Notes: generated by a model not told the origin, from the sequence alone. DNA of 64,000 nt from an uncultured Coprococcus sp. (GCA_947626675.1 CANQTC010000001.1:1-64000); one strand, 5' to 3'; shown: positions 39,235 through 49,638, numbered from the stretch's first letter. Numbers and translations are program-made.

Positions 39235-39888
39235 ATGATTAAAGTATTAATAGTAGAAGATGAGGAACCAATTTCAAATCTTATAAAGATGAATTTGATG
39301 AGAGCAGGATATCAATGCAGTCAGGCATTTGATGGAACGACTGCTGCTGATATCATTGAAAATGAACACTTTGATTTAATATTGCTTGACATAATGCTCC
39401 CGGGCATAGATGGCTATGAGCTGATGGAGTATTTTAAAGCGATTGGCGTTCCTGTAATATTTATTACAGCGATGAGTGAATTAAATGACAGGGTAAAAGG
39501 ACTGAAGGCTGGTGCGGATGATTATATTACGAAACCATTTGAAATGGTAGAAATGCTTGCAAGAGTTGAAACAGTTCTCCGGCGATACAATAAAACATCA
39601 AACAAAATTAACATTCTTGATATAGAAATAGATTTGTCTTCAAGAGTGGTTATTAAAAATGGCACGCATATTTCGCTTACGATGAAGGAATTTGATTTAT
39701 TATTATTGTTTGTCAGGAATAAAAATATTGCATTGTACAGAGAGACGATATACGAAAATGTATGGGGCAGTACATATATGGGAGACAGCAGAACTGTAGA
39801 TTTACATGTTCAGAGACTTCGGAAAAAGATGGGATGGGAACAATATATTAAAGCCGTATATAAAATAGGCTATAGATTAGAGGTATAG
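39235..39888 (+). CDS. OmpR-family response regulator
   Basis: IKVLIVEDEEPISNLIKMNLMRAGY, LILLDIMLPGIDGYEL, winged helix ending VDLHVQRLRKKMG. Confidence 0.95.
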   Translation: MIKVLIVEDEEPISNLIKMNLMRAGYQCSQAFDGTTAADIIENEHFDLILLDIMLPGIDGYELMEYFKAIGVPVIFITAMSELNDRVKGLKAGADDYITKPFEMVEMLARVETVLRRYNKTSNKINILDIEIDLSSRVVIKNGTHISLTMKEFDLLLLFVRNKNIALYRETIYENVWGSTYMGDSRTVDLHVQRLRKKMGWEQYIKAVYKIGYRLEV

Positions 39889-39898
39889 GATTGCTCGA

Positions 39899-41371
39899 AT
39901 GAATTTTTTTTGGAAAGCTTTTATCAGTTTTTTTATAATGATAGCAATTGCATTTGGCATATGTGGTACATGGATGATACAGGCATCTTTCCGGTCCAAT
40001 TATGACAGGGAATTAAATATACGCCAGAATGAAAATGATATATACAGATATACTTTTATCAGTTCAGCAGAGGCTGTAATTTCTTCAGAAGATACCGGTA
40101 TAGAAAGGAACATAAAAAGAATTGTCAGTTCCATGACAAAAAGTACGGAGAAACAAAATGAAGAGATTATAATTTGGAACTCTAGCAAAGAGTTGGTTTA
40201 TGGGAAACCGCCAAAAACCGCTGAAAACAGTCTGCTTGATAAGGTAACTGAAACGGCAAAGGTATATGCTGTATTAAAAAATGGTGAACGATATGAGCTT
40301 CATATAATAAGCTGTGCAAATATATATAATGAATATACAAATTACTATATAGAAACCATTTCTGATTTTACAGGCGTATATAAACAACGCAAAGATATGA
40401 TACAGTTATATCACTTTATTATGATATTTCTGCTTATCATATGCGGTGTAGTCTGTATGGTTATTTCTTATGCGCTCACAAATCGTATCAGAATATTATC
40501 CCGTACTGCAAGAAAAATCGCAAAAGGAGATATGGGGGTACGGGCGGAGGTCGCAGGCCGGGACGAGATTGCCATGTTAGCAGAAGATTTTAATACGATG
40601 GCAGACAGTCTGAATGATAAAATGTACCAAATTGAACAGCATGCCAAAAATCAGGAAGCGTTTACGTCTGCATTTGCACATGAACTGAAAACACCGCTTA
40701 CTGCAATTATCGGATATGCAGAAATACTAAGTTCCATGAATCTTGACCATGAAGAAATGATAAAAGCGTCAGGATATATTTATTCACAGGGAAGAAGACT
40801 GGAATCTCTGTCATATAAGCTGATGGAACTGTTTTTTGTAAGAGAGCAGCAATTGGAATTTCACAATATTTCAGCGAGCTATTTGTTGCAATGTGTATTT
40901 GACCTTGTGGAAATCGGGCTTATGAATAAAGATATCAAACTGATAAGAAACTTTCAAAAGGGGTATATTTATGGTGAGAAGGATTTGCTTATTTCTTTAT
41001 TTGCCAATGTAATTGATAATGCCAGAAAAGCTTCGGAAGCAGGTACAAAGATATATTTTACCGGAAAGCAGTCAGAGGATTGTTATAAGGTTATCATAAG
41101 AGATGAGGGAAAGGGAATACCGGAATCAGAGATTGAACATCTTCAGGAAGCGTTTTATATGGTGGATAAATCAAGAGCCAGAAAAGAAGGCGGGGCAGGT
41201 CTTGGCATGACGCTTTGCCGGGAAATTGTGAACGTGCATGGAGCAAAATGGGAGATTAAAAGTAAGGTTGGGAAAGGAACAACCGTAACCATACTATTCC
41301 CGCCTCATAAAGATGAAACGGAAGAAATATCAGATGAAGAATACGAAGAGATTGAAGAAAATCAGACATAA
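39899..41371 (+). CDS. HAMP-domain sensor histidine kinase
   Basis: Two TM helices, HAMP region, AFAHELKTPLTAIIGYAEIL, DEGKGIPESEIEH, GGAGLGMTLCREIV. Confidence 0.95.
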   Translation: MNFFWKAFISFFIMIAIAFGICGTWMIQASFRSNYDRELNIRQNENDIYRYTFISSAEAVISSEDTGIERNIKRIVSSMTKSTEKQNEEIIIWNSSKELVYGKPPKTAENSLLDKVTETAKVYAVLKNGERYELHIISCANIYNEYTNYYIETISDFTGVYKQRKDMIQLYHFIMIFLLIICGVVCMVISYALTNRIRILSRTARKIAKGDMGVRAEVAGRDEIAMLAEDFNTMADSLNDKMYQIEQHAKNQEAFTSAFAHELKTPLTAIIGYAEILSSMNLDHEEMIKASGYIYSQGRRLESLSYKLMELFFVREQQLEFHNISASYLLQCVFDLVEIGLMNKDIKLIRNFQKGYIYGEKDLLISLFANVIDNARKASEAGTKIYFTGKQSEDCYKVIIRDEGKGIPESEIEHLQEAFYMVDKSRARKEGGAGLGMTLCREIVNVHGAKWEIKSKVGKGTTVTILFPPHKDETEEISDEEYEEIEENQT

Positions 41372-41375
41372 GCTG

Positions 41376-42299
41376 ATGAATATGTTTAAAGGAAAATCGA
41401 ATATCCATTTATCCGTAATCGTAATTGTTCTCATACTTATATTGGCTGTTGCCATCAGTATGCCCGACTTGTATGGAAAATTAAGTGATAAGAAGGTGCT
41501 CGGTCAGGTCAAATTAATTGAAGCGGACTACAGTGATGAAACGGTAGACTCTGACCTGACTGCCTATGAGAAAATTAATATACTGGACTCTGACTTTAGT
41601 AATGTATCGACAAGATGCATATTAGTATGGGATAGTTATGCTAAGTTTTCTGCTGATAATGAAGGTATTATAACAGCAATTTCAGACAGTATGAACAAGG
41701 TACTTGATAATAAGCTTGTATCGATGCTTCCATCTGAACAATCAGACATGAAAAGTTCGTTTGTCCAATCGGCATATGTTGTAGTGAGTAAAAATACGAT
41801 TCCTCTTGAGAACTTTTACGTCTGGTATCTTGAGTTTTCAACAGGTGCATATTCATGCAGGATATTAATGGATGCAACGGATTATACGATTTACCAGTTG
41901 GATTTTGAAACCGTTTATATGAGCGATATTCTGCTTACAAGTTCGTTTACATCCGGAATGGATATGAATGATAAAAATGTATTGTGGGGAAACTTTGCAA
42001 GAAAAGAGTATATGGACAGGGTAAAACAATATTATGGCGTGTCCCAGATATATTCTAATCGTACTTATGACGGAGGTATTAGTTATATCGCTGATTTTTC
42101 TGATACTGAAACAAATACGGCGTCAATTTATTTTGATTTTGATATCGGTTATGGCGGTTATGCCGCGCTCAGACTGATGGCAGGCTGCAATACTGCTTTT
42201 ATTTTAGATAGTGCGGCAAAGAATATCATAGCAGATAACGAAGATATTTATTACGAAGATGAGTCGGTTAATGACGCATATATCAATAGTACCTATTAG
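41376..42299 (+). CDS. Membrane-anchored protein of unknown function (downstream of HK)
   Basis: Single N-terminal TM (IHLSVIVIVLILILAVAISM) and a soluble domain; no family recognised. Start codon uncertain. Confidence 0.6.
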   Translation: MNMFKGKSNIHLSVIVIVLILILAVAISMPDLYGKLSDKKVLGQVKLIEADYSDETVDSDLTAYEKINILDSDFSNVSTRCILVWDSYAKFSADNEGIITAISDSMNKVLDNKLVSMLPSEQSDMKSSFVQSAYVVVSKNTIPLENFYVWYLEFSTGAYSCRILMDATDYTIYQLDFETVYMSDILLTSSFTSGMDMNDKNVLWGNFARKEYMDRVKQYYGVSQIYSNRTYDGGISYIADFSDTETNTASIYFDFDIGYGGYAALRLMAGCNTAFILDSAAKNIIADNEDIYYEDESVNDAYINSTY

Positions 42300-42334
42300 T
42301 TTTTTCTGATAAGCCAAGATGGAGATGATTTGAA

Positions 42335-43174
42335 TTGACAAAAAAAGAACTGAAAAGAAAAAGAGCATATCAAAAGATGTACAGAAGGCTCGTAGCACTT
42401 GCTATTCCAATTATATTTGCTGTCTTGCTTTTTTTTATAATGATTGGACAAATGAAAGCATATGATAATAAAAAAGAGCATAAAGAGAATGATATGCAGC
42501 AAGTAAATGAAAATGACAGTATAACAGCCGAGGAATCAATATCTACAGAACATACCGAAGAAAATATGAAAATCAGTAATGATAACGGGATGAAAACCTG
42601 TTATGTCGATAATGTTAATGTGCTGATTCTTGTAAATAAAGAGAATAAACTGCCAACGGATTATAATGTGGCGCTTCATGAATTACAAAACGGCGGTAGT
42701 GTAGCGGAAGTAATGTATGAGGACTTGAAAGCTATGTGGAATGATGGTGAAGAGAAAAATCCGGGTTTTTCTTATCAGGTATGCAGCGCTTACAGAAGCG
42801 CTGAAAAACAACAGCGTCTTGTTGAAGAGGAAAAAGAAGGGTATCTCAATAAGGGAATGTCTGAAACAGAAGCAGCGGAAGCGGCGTTACTTCTTGTTGC
42901 CCCATCAGGCTATAGCGAACATGAAACCGGTCTGGCAGTTGATATCGTATCAGACAGTAATTGGGTGCTTGATGACGAACAGGAAAAAACACCTGAAAAT
43001 CAATGGCTTCAGGAGCATTGTTATGAGTATGGTTTTATATTAAGATATCCAAGAGGGAAAGAAGATATCACCGGTTATTCCTATGAACCCTGGCATTTCC
43101 GTTATGTCGGCCGTGCAGCAGCGAAAGAAATACACGACAGTGGTATCTGCCTTGAAGAATATCTTGCAAGGTAA
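42335..43174 (+). CDS. M15-family D-alanyl-D-alanine carboxypeptidase (VanY/DacB-like)
   Basis: QVCSAYRSAEKQQRL, GYSEHETGLAVDIVSD, YEPWHFRYVG zinc-peptidase motifs. Confidence 0.92.
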   Translation: MTKKELKRKRAYQKMYRRLVALAIPIIFAVLLFFIMIGQMKAYDNKKEHKENDMQQVNENDSITAEESISTEHTEENMKISNDNGMKTCYVDNVNVLILVNKENKLPTDYNVALHELQNGGSVAEVMYEDLKAMWNDGEEKNPGFSYQVCSAYRSAEKQQRLVEEEKEGYLNKGMSETEAAEAALLLVAPSGYSEHETGLAVDIVSDSNWVLDDEQEKTPENQWLQEHCYEYGFILRYPRGKEDITGYSYEPWHFRYVGRAAAKEIHDSGICLEEYLAR

Positions 43175-43175
43175 T

Positions 43176-43221
43176 TTGTCATATTCAAACATCTGTGATA
43201 TAATGTGAACACTTAACGAAT
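43176..43221 (+). promoter_or_regulatory. greA promoter embedded in a dispersed repeat element
   Basis: TTGTCA (43176-43181)-N17-TATAAT (43199-43204). 27 bp gtgatataatgtgaacacttaacgaat (43195-43221) identical to 4480-4506. Confidence 0.8.
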
Positions 43222-43262
43222 ACGAGCAAACACTTAACGAGGCAAAAATAGAAGGTGAAAAT

Positions 43263-43760
43263 ATGTTTAATCAGCTTACCGAAAAAGATATAAAAAAGAT
43301 GGAAGAAGAAATAGAATACCGAAAAGTAGTTGTCAGAAAAGAAAAACTTGAAGCTGTCAAAGAAGCCAGAGCGCAGGGCGACTTAAGCGAAAACTTTGAA
43401 TACTATGCAGCAAAGAAAGACAAAAATGCAAATGAAAGACGTATCCGGTATCTGGACAGAATGGTTCGGACGGCGCACGTCATATCTGACGAATCGGCAG
43501 ATGATGAGGTCGGTATCAATAATACGGTTACTGTTATGTTTGAAGAAGATAACGAGGAAGAAACCTATCGGATTGTTACAACCGTAAGAGGCGATGTTTT
43601 AAACGGAATGATAAGCAATATATCACCAATGGGAAAAGCCTTGCTTGGACATAAAATTGGAGACCGCGTTCTTGTCACACCGGAAAAGGGCGACGGCTAT
43701 TATGTCATTATAAAATCCATTGAAAATACCGAGGATGATGGAAATGACAGAATAAGATAG
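43263..43760 (+). CDS. greA: GreA/GreB-family transcription elongation factor
   Basis: ARAQGDLSENFEYYAAKKDKNANERRIRYLDRMV and SPMGKALLGHKIGDRVLV. Confidence 0.92.
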   Translation: MFNQLTEKDIKKMEEEIEYRKVVVRKEKLEAVKEARAQGDLSENFEYYAAKKDKNANERRIRYLDRMVRTAHVISDESADDEVGINNTVTVMFEEDNEEETYRIVTTVRGDVLNGMISNISPMGKALLGHKIGDRVLVTPEKGDGYYVIIKSIENTEDDGNDRIR

Positions 43761-43804
43761 TTTTGCAGTTGGCTGATATTCCGTCAAATAAAGAGGTAAA
43801 GCAT

Positions 43805-44404
43805 ATGAATTGTTTAGAAGCACAATCGAAAATAATGGCATTTATAGATAATAAACTCCCTGATGAAGAATTACGGGAGTTTATTAAACATATAAAAAAC
43901 TGTGAGAATTGTGCTGAAGAGCTGGAAATTTATTATACGCTGATTGTTGGTATGAAAAGGCTTGATGAGTCCGATATTGTATCCGCTAATTTTGCAGATG
44001 AACTCAATCAGAAGCTTGACGATGAGATGACGAGGATGACTGCTGTAAAACGTATGGCAACATCGACAATCTCTATCGTCATAGCTGCTGTTATAGCGGG
44101 ACTGATATGGGTATACAGCGGCGTTCTTGATAAAGTATATAAGTATGACCAGTCCGCAAAACTGAAAGAACAGCCCCAATATATGTACGCAGAGGTCTTT
44201 AAAGAGAAAATATTTGAAGAAAATGACTATACGATGGCATATTTAGAGAAAATGTATGAGGCAGACTCCTTAAAAAAGCCTTCTGTCGATAAAAACATTG
44301 AATTTATGAAAAATGTAAAATCATATAATATATCCCATGCAACATTTAGTGATGTATTACATCAGGAAGAGGAAAAAGAAAATGAAGAAAATACTAATAA
44401 TTGA
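43805..44404 (+). CDS. Anti-sigma factor-like protein with zf-HC2 domain and TM helix
   Basis: MNCLEAQSKIMAFIDNKLPDEELREFIKHIKNCENCAEELEIYYTL, then a TM helix. Confidence 0.75.
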   Translation: MNCLEAQSKIMAFIDNKLPDEELREFIKHIKNCENCAEELEIYYTLIVGMKRLDESDIVSANFADELNQKLDDEMTRMTAVKRMATSTISIVIAAVIAGLIWVYSGVLDKVYKYDQSAKLKEQPQYMYAEVFKEKIFEENDYTMAYLEKMYEADSLKKPSVDKNIEFMKNVKSYNISHATFSDVLHQEEEKENEENTNN

Positions 44405-47015
44405 CGGACACAGCATATTAAACAGGGCATTTTACGGATTGCCTGATTTGACAAATCATGAAGGAATTCATACCAATGCGGTTTTAGGATTTTTAAATAT
44501 CATTTTTAAAATTATGGATGAAGAAAAACCGGATTATATGTGTGTGGCTTTTGATGTAAAACAACCAACATTCAGACACCTCATGTACAAGGAATATAAG
44601 GGAACGAGAAAACCGATGCCTGAGGAGCTTCGTATGCAGGTTCCGATTATTAAAGAAGTCCTCACAACGATGCATATAAAAATAATCGAAAAAGGCGGTT
44701 ATGAAGCAGATGATATTATTGGTACGATTTCGAGACTGGCTGATAAAGCAGGATATTCTGTTGTCATTGTATCAGGCGACAGGGATTTGCTTCAGCTTGC
44801 TACGGATAATATTTTAGTAAGAATACCAAAGACAAAACAAGGCGGAACAATCGTCGAAAATTATTATGCAGAGGATGTAAAAAATCTGTATGGTGTTACG
44901 CCGATGCAATTTATTGATATGAAGGGGCTTATGGGCGATACGTCTGATAATATACCGGGTGTTCCGGGAATAGGCGAAAAGACAGCGTCAAAGATTATCA
45001 TGGAGTATGGTTCGATAGAAAACGCAATTGAGCATATCGAAGAAATCAAACCGGCAAAGGCACAGAAAAATCTGTCAGCATATAGCGAACAGGCTGTTAT
45101 GTCTAAGGAGCTTGCTACGATAAAGCTTGACTGCGAACTTTCATTTTCTATAGATGAAACGAAGATAAACGATATGTTCAACAAGGACACTTATAATCTG
45201 TTCAAAAATCTTGAATTTAAAAGCCTTATGAACAGATTTGCAGTTTCTCCTGTAGAAGAAGAGTTGAAACCGGATATCCATATTATTACGAAGTATGATG
45301 ATATGACAGGACTTCTTGACAATATCCAAAGTGATAAAAATATGGGTGCCTATATCATATCTTCTGCGCACTATATTATGGGCGCATCCATTGCTATTGA
45401 CGATAAAAATGTATATATTATTCAATGTGGCAACGATATTAATGATGAAGCGCTTTCAGAATTTTTTAAGAAGGCTGTTCGGATGGGGAGCCATATCAGC
45501 TTTATGGATTTGAAAAAAAATCTGGTCGCTCTTCCGTTTGACGAACATACAGAGGGCGTATTTGATGCCGGCGTTGCTGCCTATCTGATAAACCCTATGC
45601 AGGACAGTTATCATTATGATGATATATCAAGGGATTATCTCGGTATTGCACTTCCTGATGAAAAGGAATTAGTCGGCAAGGAAGAACTGAATATGTTTAC
45701 ATTTATCAGTGAACATTTTCTGGAACTTTTTGCCTATAACGCAATCGTTCCATATAAAAGCTGCAAGCTCCTGAAGGATAAACTCATAAAGCGCCAGCTC
45801 TATGAACTTTATAAAAATGTAGAGCTTCCGACTGTATATACACTTTATGATATGGAAAAACGTGGTATCCATGCTGATAAAGATGCCTTACGGAAATATA
45901 GCGAACAGTTGCAGGGAAGAATAGAAGAACTCGCTAAAAATATCATCGCCTATGCGGGCCATGAATTAAATATCAATTCGCCGAAGCAGCTTGGGCCTGT
46001 TCTGTTTGAAGAACTGGGACTTCCGGGCGGCAAGAAAACAAAAACGGGATATTCAACAAGTGTCGATGTACTTGAAAAAATAAAAAACGAACATCCTATC
46101 ATTCCGGATATATTAGAATACAGACAGCTTACGAAGCTGAATTCAACTTATGCAGAAGGACTTGCCGGTTATATCTGTGATGACGGACGAATACATGGAA
46201 CATTTAACCAGACCATAACAGCAACCGGAAGAATCAGTTCAACAGAGCCAAATCTGCAAAACATACCAATGCGAATGGAACTTGGCAGATTAATCAGAAA
46301 AGCATTTATTCCAAAAGAAGGATATGTCTTTGTAGATGCCGACTACTCACAGATTGAACTTCGTGTGCTTTCACATATGGCTGATGATAAAATTATGCAG
46401 AAAGCATTTCTTGATGAAGTGGATGTCCATTCCCAGACTGCTTCCGAAGTATTCGGTGTGCCTGTATCTGAAGTGACACCGCTGCAAAGAAGAAATGCAA
46501 AAGCTGTAAATTTTGGGATTGTATATGGAATCAGTGCATTTGGACTTAGTGAAGACCTTAATATATCCAGAAAAGAAGCTTCAGAATATATCGACAAATA
46601 TTTTGAAACCTATAAAGGCATCAAGCGCTTTATTGACGAACAGGTTCAGCATGCCAAAGAAAATGGTTATGTAAAAACCATGTTTGGAAGAATAAGACCG
46701 GTACCTGAAATAACTTCTTCTAATTTCATGCAAAGAAGCTTTGGCGAAAGAGTTGCCATGAATTCACCGATTCAGGGGACAGCAGCAGATATTATCAAAA
46801 TTGCAATGATAAATGTAAACATGAAATTGAAAGAAAAAAAATTGAAATCACAGCTTGTTCTTCAGATACACGATGAACTTCTTATAGAAGCAGCAGAGGA
46901 TGAACTTGAGGAAGTAAAAGCCATCTTAACAGAAGAAATGATGAATGCAGCCAGACTGAATGTTCCGCTGGCAATTAATATTGCAGAGGGAAAGAACTGG
47001 TATGATGCAAAGTAA
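44382..47015 (+). CDS. polA: DNA polymerase I
   Basis: 5' nuclease (ILIIDGHSILNRAFYGLP, YEADDIIGT, GDTSDNIPGVPGIGEKTA) and polymerase A motifs (DADYSQIELRVLSHMADD, RRNAKAVNFGIVYGIS, QIHDELLIEA). Confidence 0.98.
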   Translation: MKKILIIDGHSILNRAFYGLPDLTNHEGIHTNAVLGFLNIIFKIMDEEKPDYMCVAFDVKQPTFRHLMYKEYKGTRKPMPEELRMQVPIIKEVLTTMHIKIIEKGGYEADDIIGTISRLADKAGYSVVIVSGDRDLLQLATDNILVRIPKTKQGGTIVENYYAEDVKNLYGVTPMQFIDMKGLMGDTSDNIPGVPGIGEKTASKIIMEYGSIENAIEHIEEIKPAKAQKNLSAYSEQAVMSKELATIKLDCELSFSIDETKINDMFNKDTYNLFKNLEFKSLMNRFAVSPVEEELKPDIHIITKYDDMTGLLDNIQSDKNMGAYIISSAHYIMGASIAIDDKNVYIIQCGNDINDEALSEFFKKAVRMGSHISFMDLKKNLVALPFDEHTEGVFDAGVAAYLINPMQDSYHYDDISRDYLGIALPDEKELVGKEELNMFTFISEHFLELFAYNAIVPYKSCKLLKDKLIKRQLYELYKNVELPTVYTLYDMEKRGIHADKDALRKYSEQLQGRIEELAKNIIAYAGHELNINSPKQLGPVLFEELGLPGGKKTKTGYSTSVDVLEKIKNEHPIIPDILEYRQLTKLNSTYAEGLAGYICDDGRIHGTFNQTITATGRISSTEPNLQNIPMRMELGRLIRKAFIPKEGYVFVDADYSQIELRVLSHMADDKIMQKAFLDEVDVHSQTASEVFGVPVSEVTPLQRRNAKAVNFGIVYGISAFGLSEDLNISRKEASEYIDKYFETYKGIKRFIDEQVQHAKENGYVKTMFGRIRPVPEITSSNFMQRSFGERVAMNSPIQGTAADIIKIAMINVNMKLKEKKLKSQLVLQIHDELLIEAAEDELEEVKAILTEEMMNAARLNVPLAINIAEGKNWYDAK

Positions 47016-47026
47016 CAGGAGCAGAT

Positions 47027-47614
47027 ATGAGAGTTATAGGAATTACAGGCGGTATAGGCTCCGGCAAATCCGTTGTTCTGAATATCCTTAAGGAAGAACA
47101 CGAAGCTTATATCGTAGAAGCAGACCGTTTGGCGCACAAGCTTATGGAACCGGACGAAATGGTTTATAACAAAATTTTAGAGACATTTGGAAGCGGTATT
47201 CTTCAGGAAGACCGCACAATAGACAGAATAAAACTTGGCAATATCGTATTCCATGATGAAGCGCAGCGGAAAAAACTAAACAATCTGACACATCCGGCTG
47301 TAAAAGAAAGCATATTAAGCCAGATTGAGCTGCAAAAGCAAAGAAATACAAAGTTGTTTGTGATTGAAGCGGCGCTGTTAATACAGGATGGTTATCGGAA
47401 TATATGTGATGAATTATGGTATATCTATTGTGATAAAGCGCTTCGCGTCAAAAGACTGATGGAATACCGGAATTATACAAAAAAGCGTGCGGAAGAAGTG
47501 ATAAACGCTCAGGAACCGGACGAATATTTTAAAAACGGCTGTGACAAAGTGATAAATAATCAAAAAGATATAGCGCATGTAAAAAAAGAAATTGCAGATA
47601 AACTATATAAATAA
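47027..47614 (+). CDS. coaE: Dephospho-CoA kinase
   Basis: VIGITGGIGSGKSVVLNIL and LTHPAVKESI. Confidence 0.96.
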   Translation: MRVIGITGGIGSGKSVVLNILKEEHEAYIVEADRLAHKLMEPDEMVYNKILETFGSGILQEDRTIDRIKLGNIVFHDEAQRKKLNNLTHPAVKESILSQIELQKQRNTKLFVIEAALLIQDGYRNICDELWYIYCDKALRVKRLMEYRNYTKKRAEEVINAQEPDEYFKNGCDKVINNQKDIAHVKKEIADKLYK

Positions 47615-47634
47615 AACACAAGGAGGTACTTATC

Positions 47635-48822
47635 ATGAAAGTATTAGTAATTAATTGCGGAAGCTCTTCTCTGAAATATCAACTGATTGATTCAGAAACA
47701 GAAGCAGTTCTTGCAAAAGGATTATGTGAAAGAATTACAATCGACGGTAAGCTTACACATACGACTACAGGAAAGGAAAAATATACCATTGATGCAGATA
47801 TGCCTGACCATAATGCAGCAGTTCAATATGTACTTGATGCATTACTTAATAAAGAAACAGGCGTACTCTCATCACTGAAAGAAATAGATGCGGTAGGTCA
47901 CAGAATCGTACATGGCGGAGAAAAATTCGCAAAATCAACTGTTATTACAGACGATGTACTGAAGGCGATTGAAGGGTGTAATGATTTAGCGCCATTACAT
48001 AATCCTGCAAATCTTATCGGTATCAGGGCCTGTAAAAAACTTATGCCGGATGTTCCTATGGTTGCGGTATTCGATACAGCTTTCCATCAGACGATGCCTG
48101 ATAAGGCATATATGTATGGTTTACCATACGAATATTATGTAAACTACAAGGTGCGAAGATATGGTTTTCATGGGACAAGCCATTGTTTTGTATCAAAAAG
48201 ACTCGCAGCGCTGATAGGAAAGAAACCGGAAGAATGTAAACTTATTGTATGTCATCTTGGAAACGGTTCAAGCATAACTGCTGTAGATGGTGGAAAATCA
48301 GTTGATACGACAATGGGACTTACACCGCTTGCCGGTCTGCCGATGGGAACAAGAACAGGAGATGTTGACCCTGCTATTATTGAATTTATTGCTTCCAAAG
48401 AAAACAAAACAGTAAAAGAGATGAACGATATCTTAAATAAAAAGTCCGGTATGCTGGGCCTATCAGGTGTATCCAGTGATTTCAGAGACCTTGATGCAGG
48501 AATCGCAGAAGGCAATGACAGATGTCGTCTTGCAGTCGATGTATTTTCTTATGCTGTAAAAAAATATATCGGCGCTTATGCAGCCGCTATGGGCGGTTTG
48601 GATGCCATCGCATTTACTGCAGGCGTCGGTGAAAATAATCCGTATGTCAGAAGACTTGCAACAGAAGGACTTGAATTTATGGGGATAACGCTTGATGAAA
48701 ATGCAAATCAGGTTCGTGGCGAAGAAGCGAGAATATCCACAGCCGACTCCCCGGTAGCCGTATGGGTTGTTCCTACCAACGAAGAGCTTGCAATCGCAAG
48801 AGAAACTGTAGCATTAATATAA
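47635..48822 (+). CDS. ackA: Acetate kinase
   Basis: MKVLVINCGSSSLKYQLID, VGHRIVHGGEKF, HLGNGSSITAVDGGKSVDTTMGLTPLAGLPMGTRTGDVDP. Confidence 0.98.
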   Translation: MKVLVINCGSSSLKYQLIDSETEAVLAKGLCERITIDGKLTHTTTGKEKYTIDADMPDHNAAVQYVLDALLNKETGVLSSLKEIDAVGHRIVHGGEKFAKSTVITDDVLKAIEGCNDLAPLHNPANLIGIRACKKLMPDVPMVAVFDTAFHQTMPDKAYMYGLPYEYYVNYKVRRYGFHGTSHCFVSKRLAALIGKKPEECKLIVCHLGNGSSITAVDGGKSVDTTMGLTPLAGLPMGTRTGDVDPAIIEFIASKENKTVKEMNDILNKKSGMLGLSGVSSDFRDLDAGIAEGNDRCRLAVDVFSYAVKKYIGAYAAAMGGLDAIAFTAGVGENNPYVRRLATEGLEFMGITLDENANQVRGEEARISTADSPVAVWVVPTNEELAIARETVALI

Positions 48823-48830
48823 TTTTTTTG

Positions 48831-48859
48831 TTGACAAAGGATATATATGTATGTATAAT
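48831..48859 (+). promoter_or_regulatory. Promoter for yceD-rpmF
   Basis: TTGACA-N17-TATAAT. Confidence 0.8.
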
Positions 48860-48887
48860 ATCCAATGTGCGATTTTTAGGAGATATT

Positions 48888-49403
48888 ATGTTAATTAATT
48901 TATCTGAAATTTTATCAACAGAAGGTTTTGTAAAGGAATACACTGTAAAATCCGGTTTAAAAGAATTTTCTTTTAATGGAAATGTGTATAGAGTGGATTG
49001 TATCCCGGAATTTACTTTAACCGCAAAAAATGAAGGCAAGAAGAAAGCTTCAATAAAAGGAACTTGTGTTGTTTCATTGATAATGCTTTGCGACAGATGC
49101 CTTGATGAAGTAAAAAGAAATTTTGACATTGAAATTGATGAATTAATCGATATGGCAATTTTTAAGTCTGATAAGATTGATGAGATGAATGAATTGGATT
49201 ATTTAGATGACTGTAATATCGATATGGACGCACTATTAGAGAAGGAACTCATGAGTTTGGTTCCAGTACAGGTTCTTTGCAAGGATGATTGTAAGGGATT
49301 ATGTAAGGTGTGTGGAACAAATCTTAATCATGGTTCATGTGATTGTGATGATTTTGTTCCTGATCCGAGATTATCAGTTTTTGCAAACATCTTGAAAGAT
49401 TGA
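48888..49403 (+). CDS. YceD/DUF177-family protein
   Basis: C-x2-C motif CDRCLDEVKRNFDIEIDELI; CKVCGTNLNHGSCDC. Located directly upstream of rpmF, the conserved neighbourhood. Start moved to 48888. Confidence 0.9.
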   Translation: MLINLSEILSTEGFVKEYTVKSGLKEFSFNGNVYRVDCIPEFTLTAKNEGKKKASIKGTCVVSLIMLCDRCLDEVKRNFDIEIDELIDMAIFKSDKIDEMNELDYLDDCNIDMDALLEKELMSLVPVQVLCKDDCKGLCKVCGTNLNHGSCDCDDFVPDPRLSVFANILKD

Positions 49404-49416
49404 GGAGGTGTAATTA

Positions 49417-49599
49417 ATGTCAATTTGTCCAAAGAATAAAAGCTCAAAGGCAAGAAGAGATAAGAGAAGAGCGAATTGGAAGATGACTGCACCAGCATTA
49501 GTAAAGTGCAGTAAGTGCGGCGAATTAATGATGCCACACAGAGTATGTAAGAACTGCGGTTCATACAACAAGAAAGAGATTATCTCTGTAGCTGACTAA
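49417..49599 (+). CDS. rpmF: 50S ribosomal protein L32
   Basis: MSICPKNKSSKARRDKRRANWKMTAPALVKCSKCGELMMPHRVCKNCGSYNKKEI. Confidence 0.98.
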   Translation: MSICPKNKSSKARRDKRRANWKMTAPALVKCSKCGELMMPHRVCKNCGSYNKKEIISVAD

Positions 49600-49603
49600 T
49601 AGA

Positions 49604-49638
49604 AAAAGGCTTTTCACAATCGTGAGAAGTCTTTTTTC
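49604..49638 (+). terminator. Rho-independent terminator
   Basis: aaaaggcttttcac-aatc-gtgagaagtctttttt. Confidence 0.75.
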
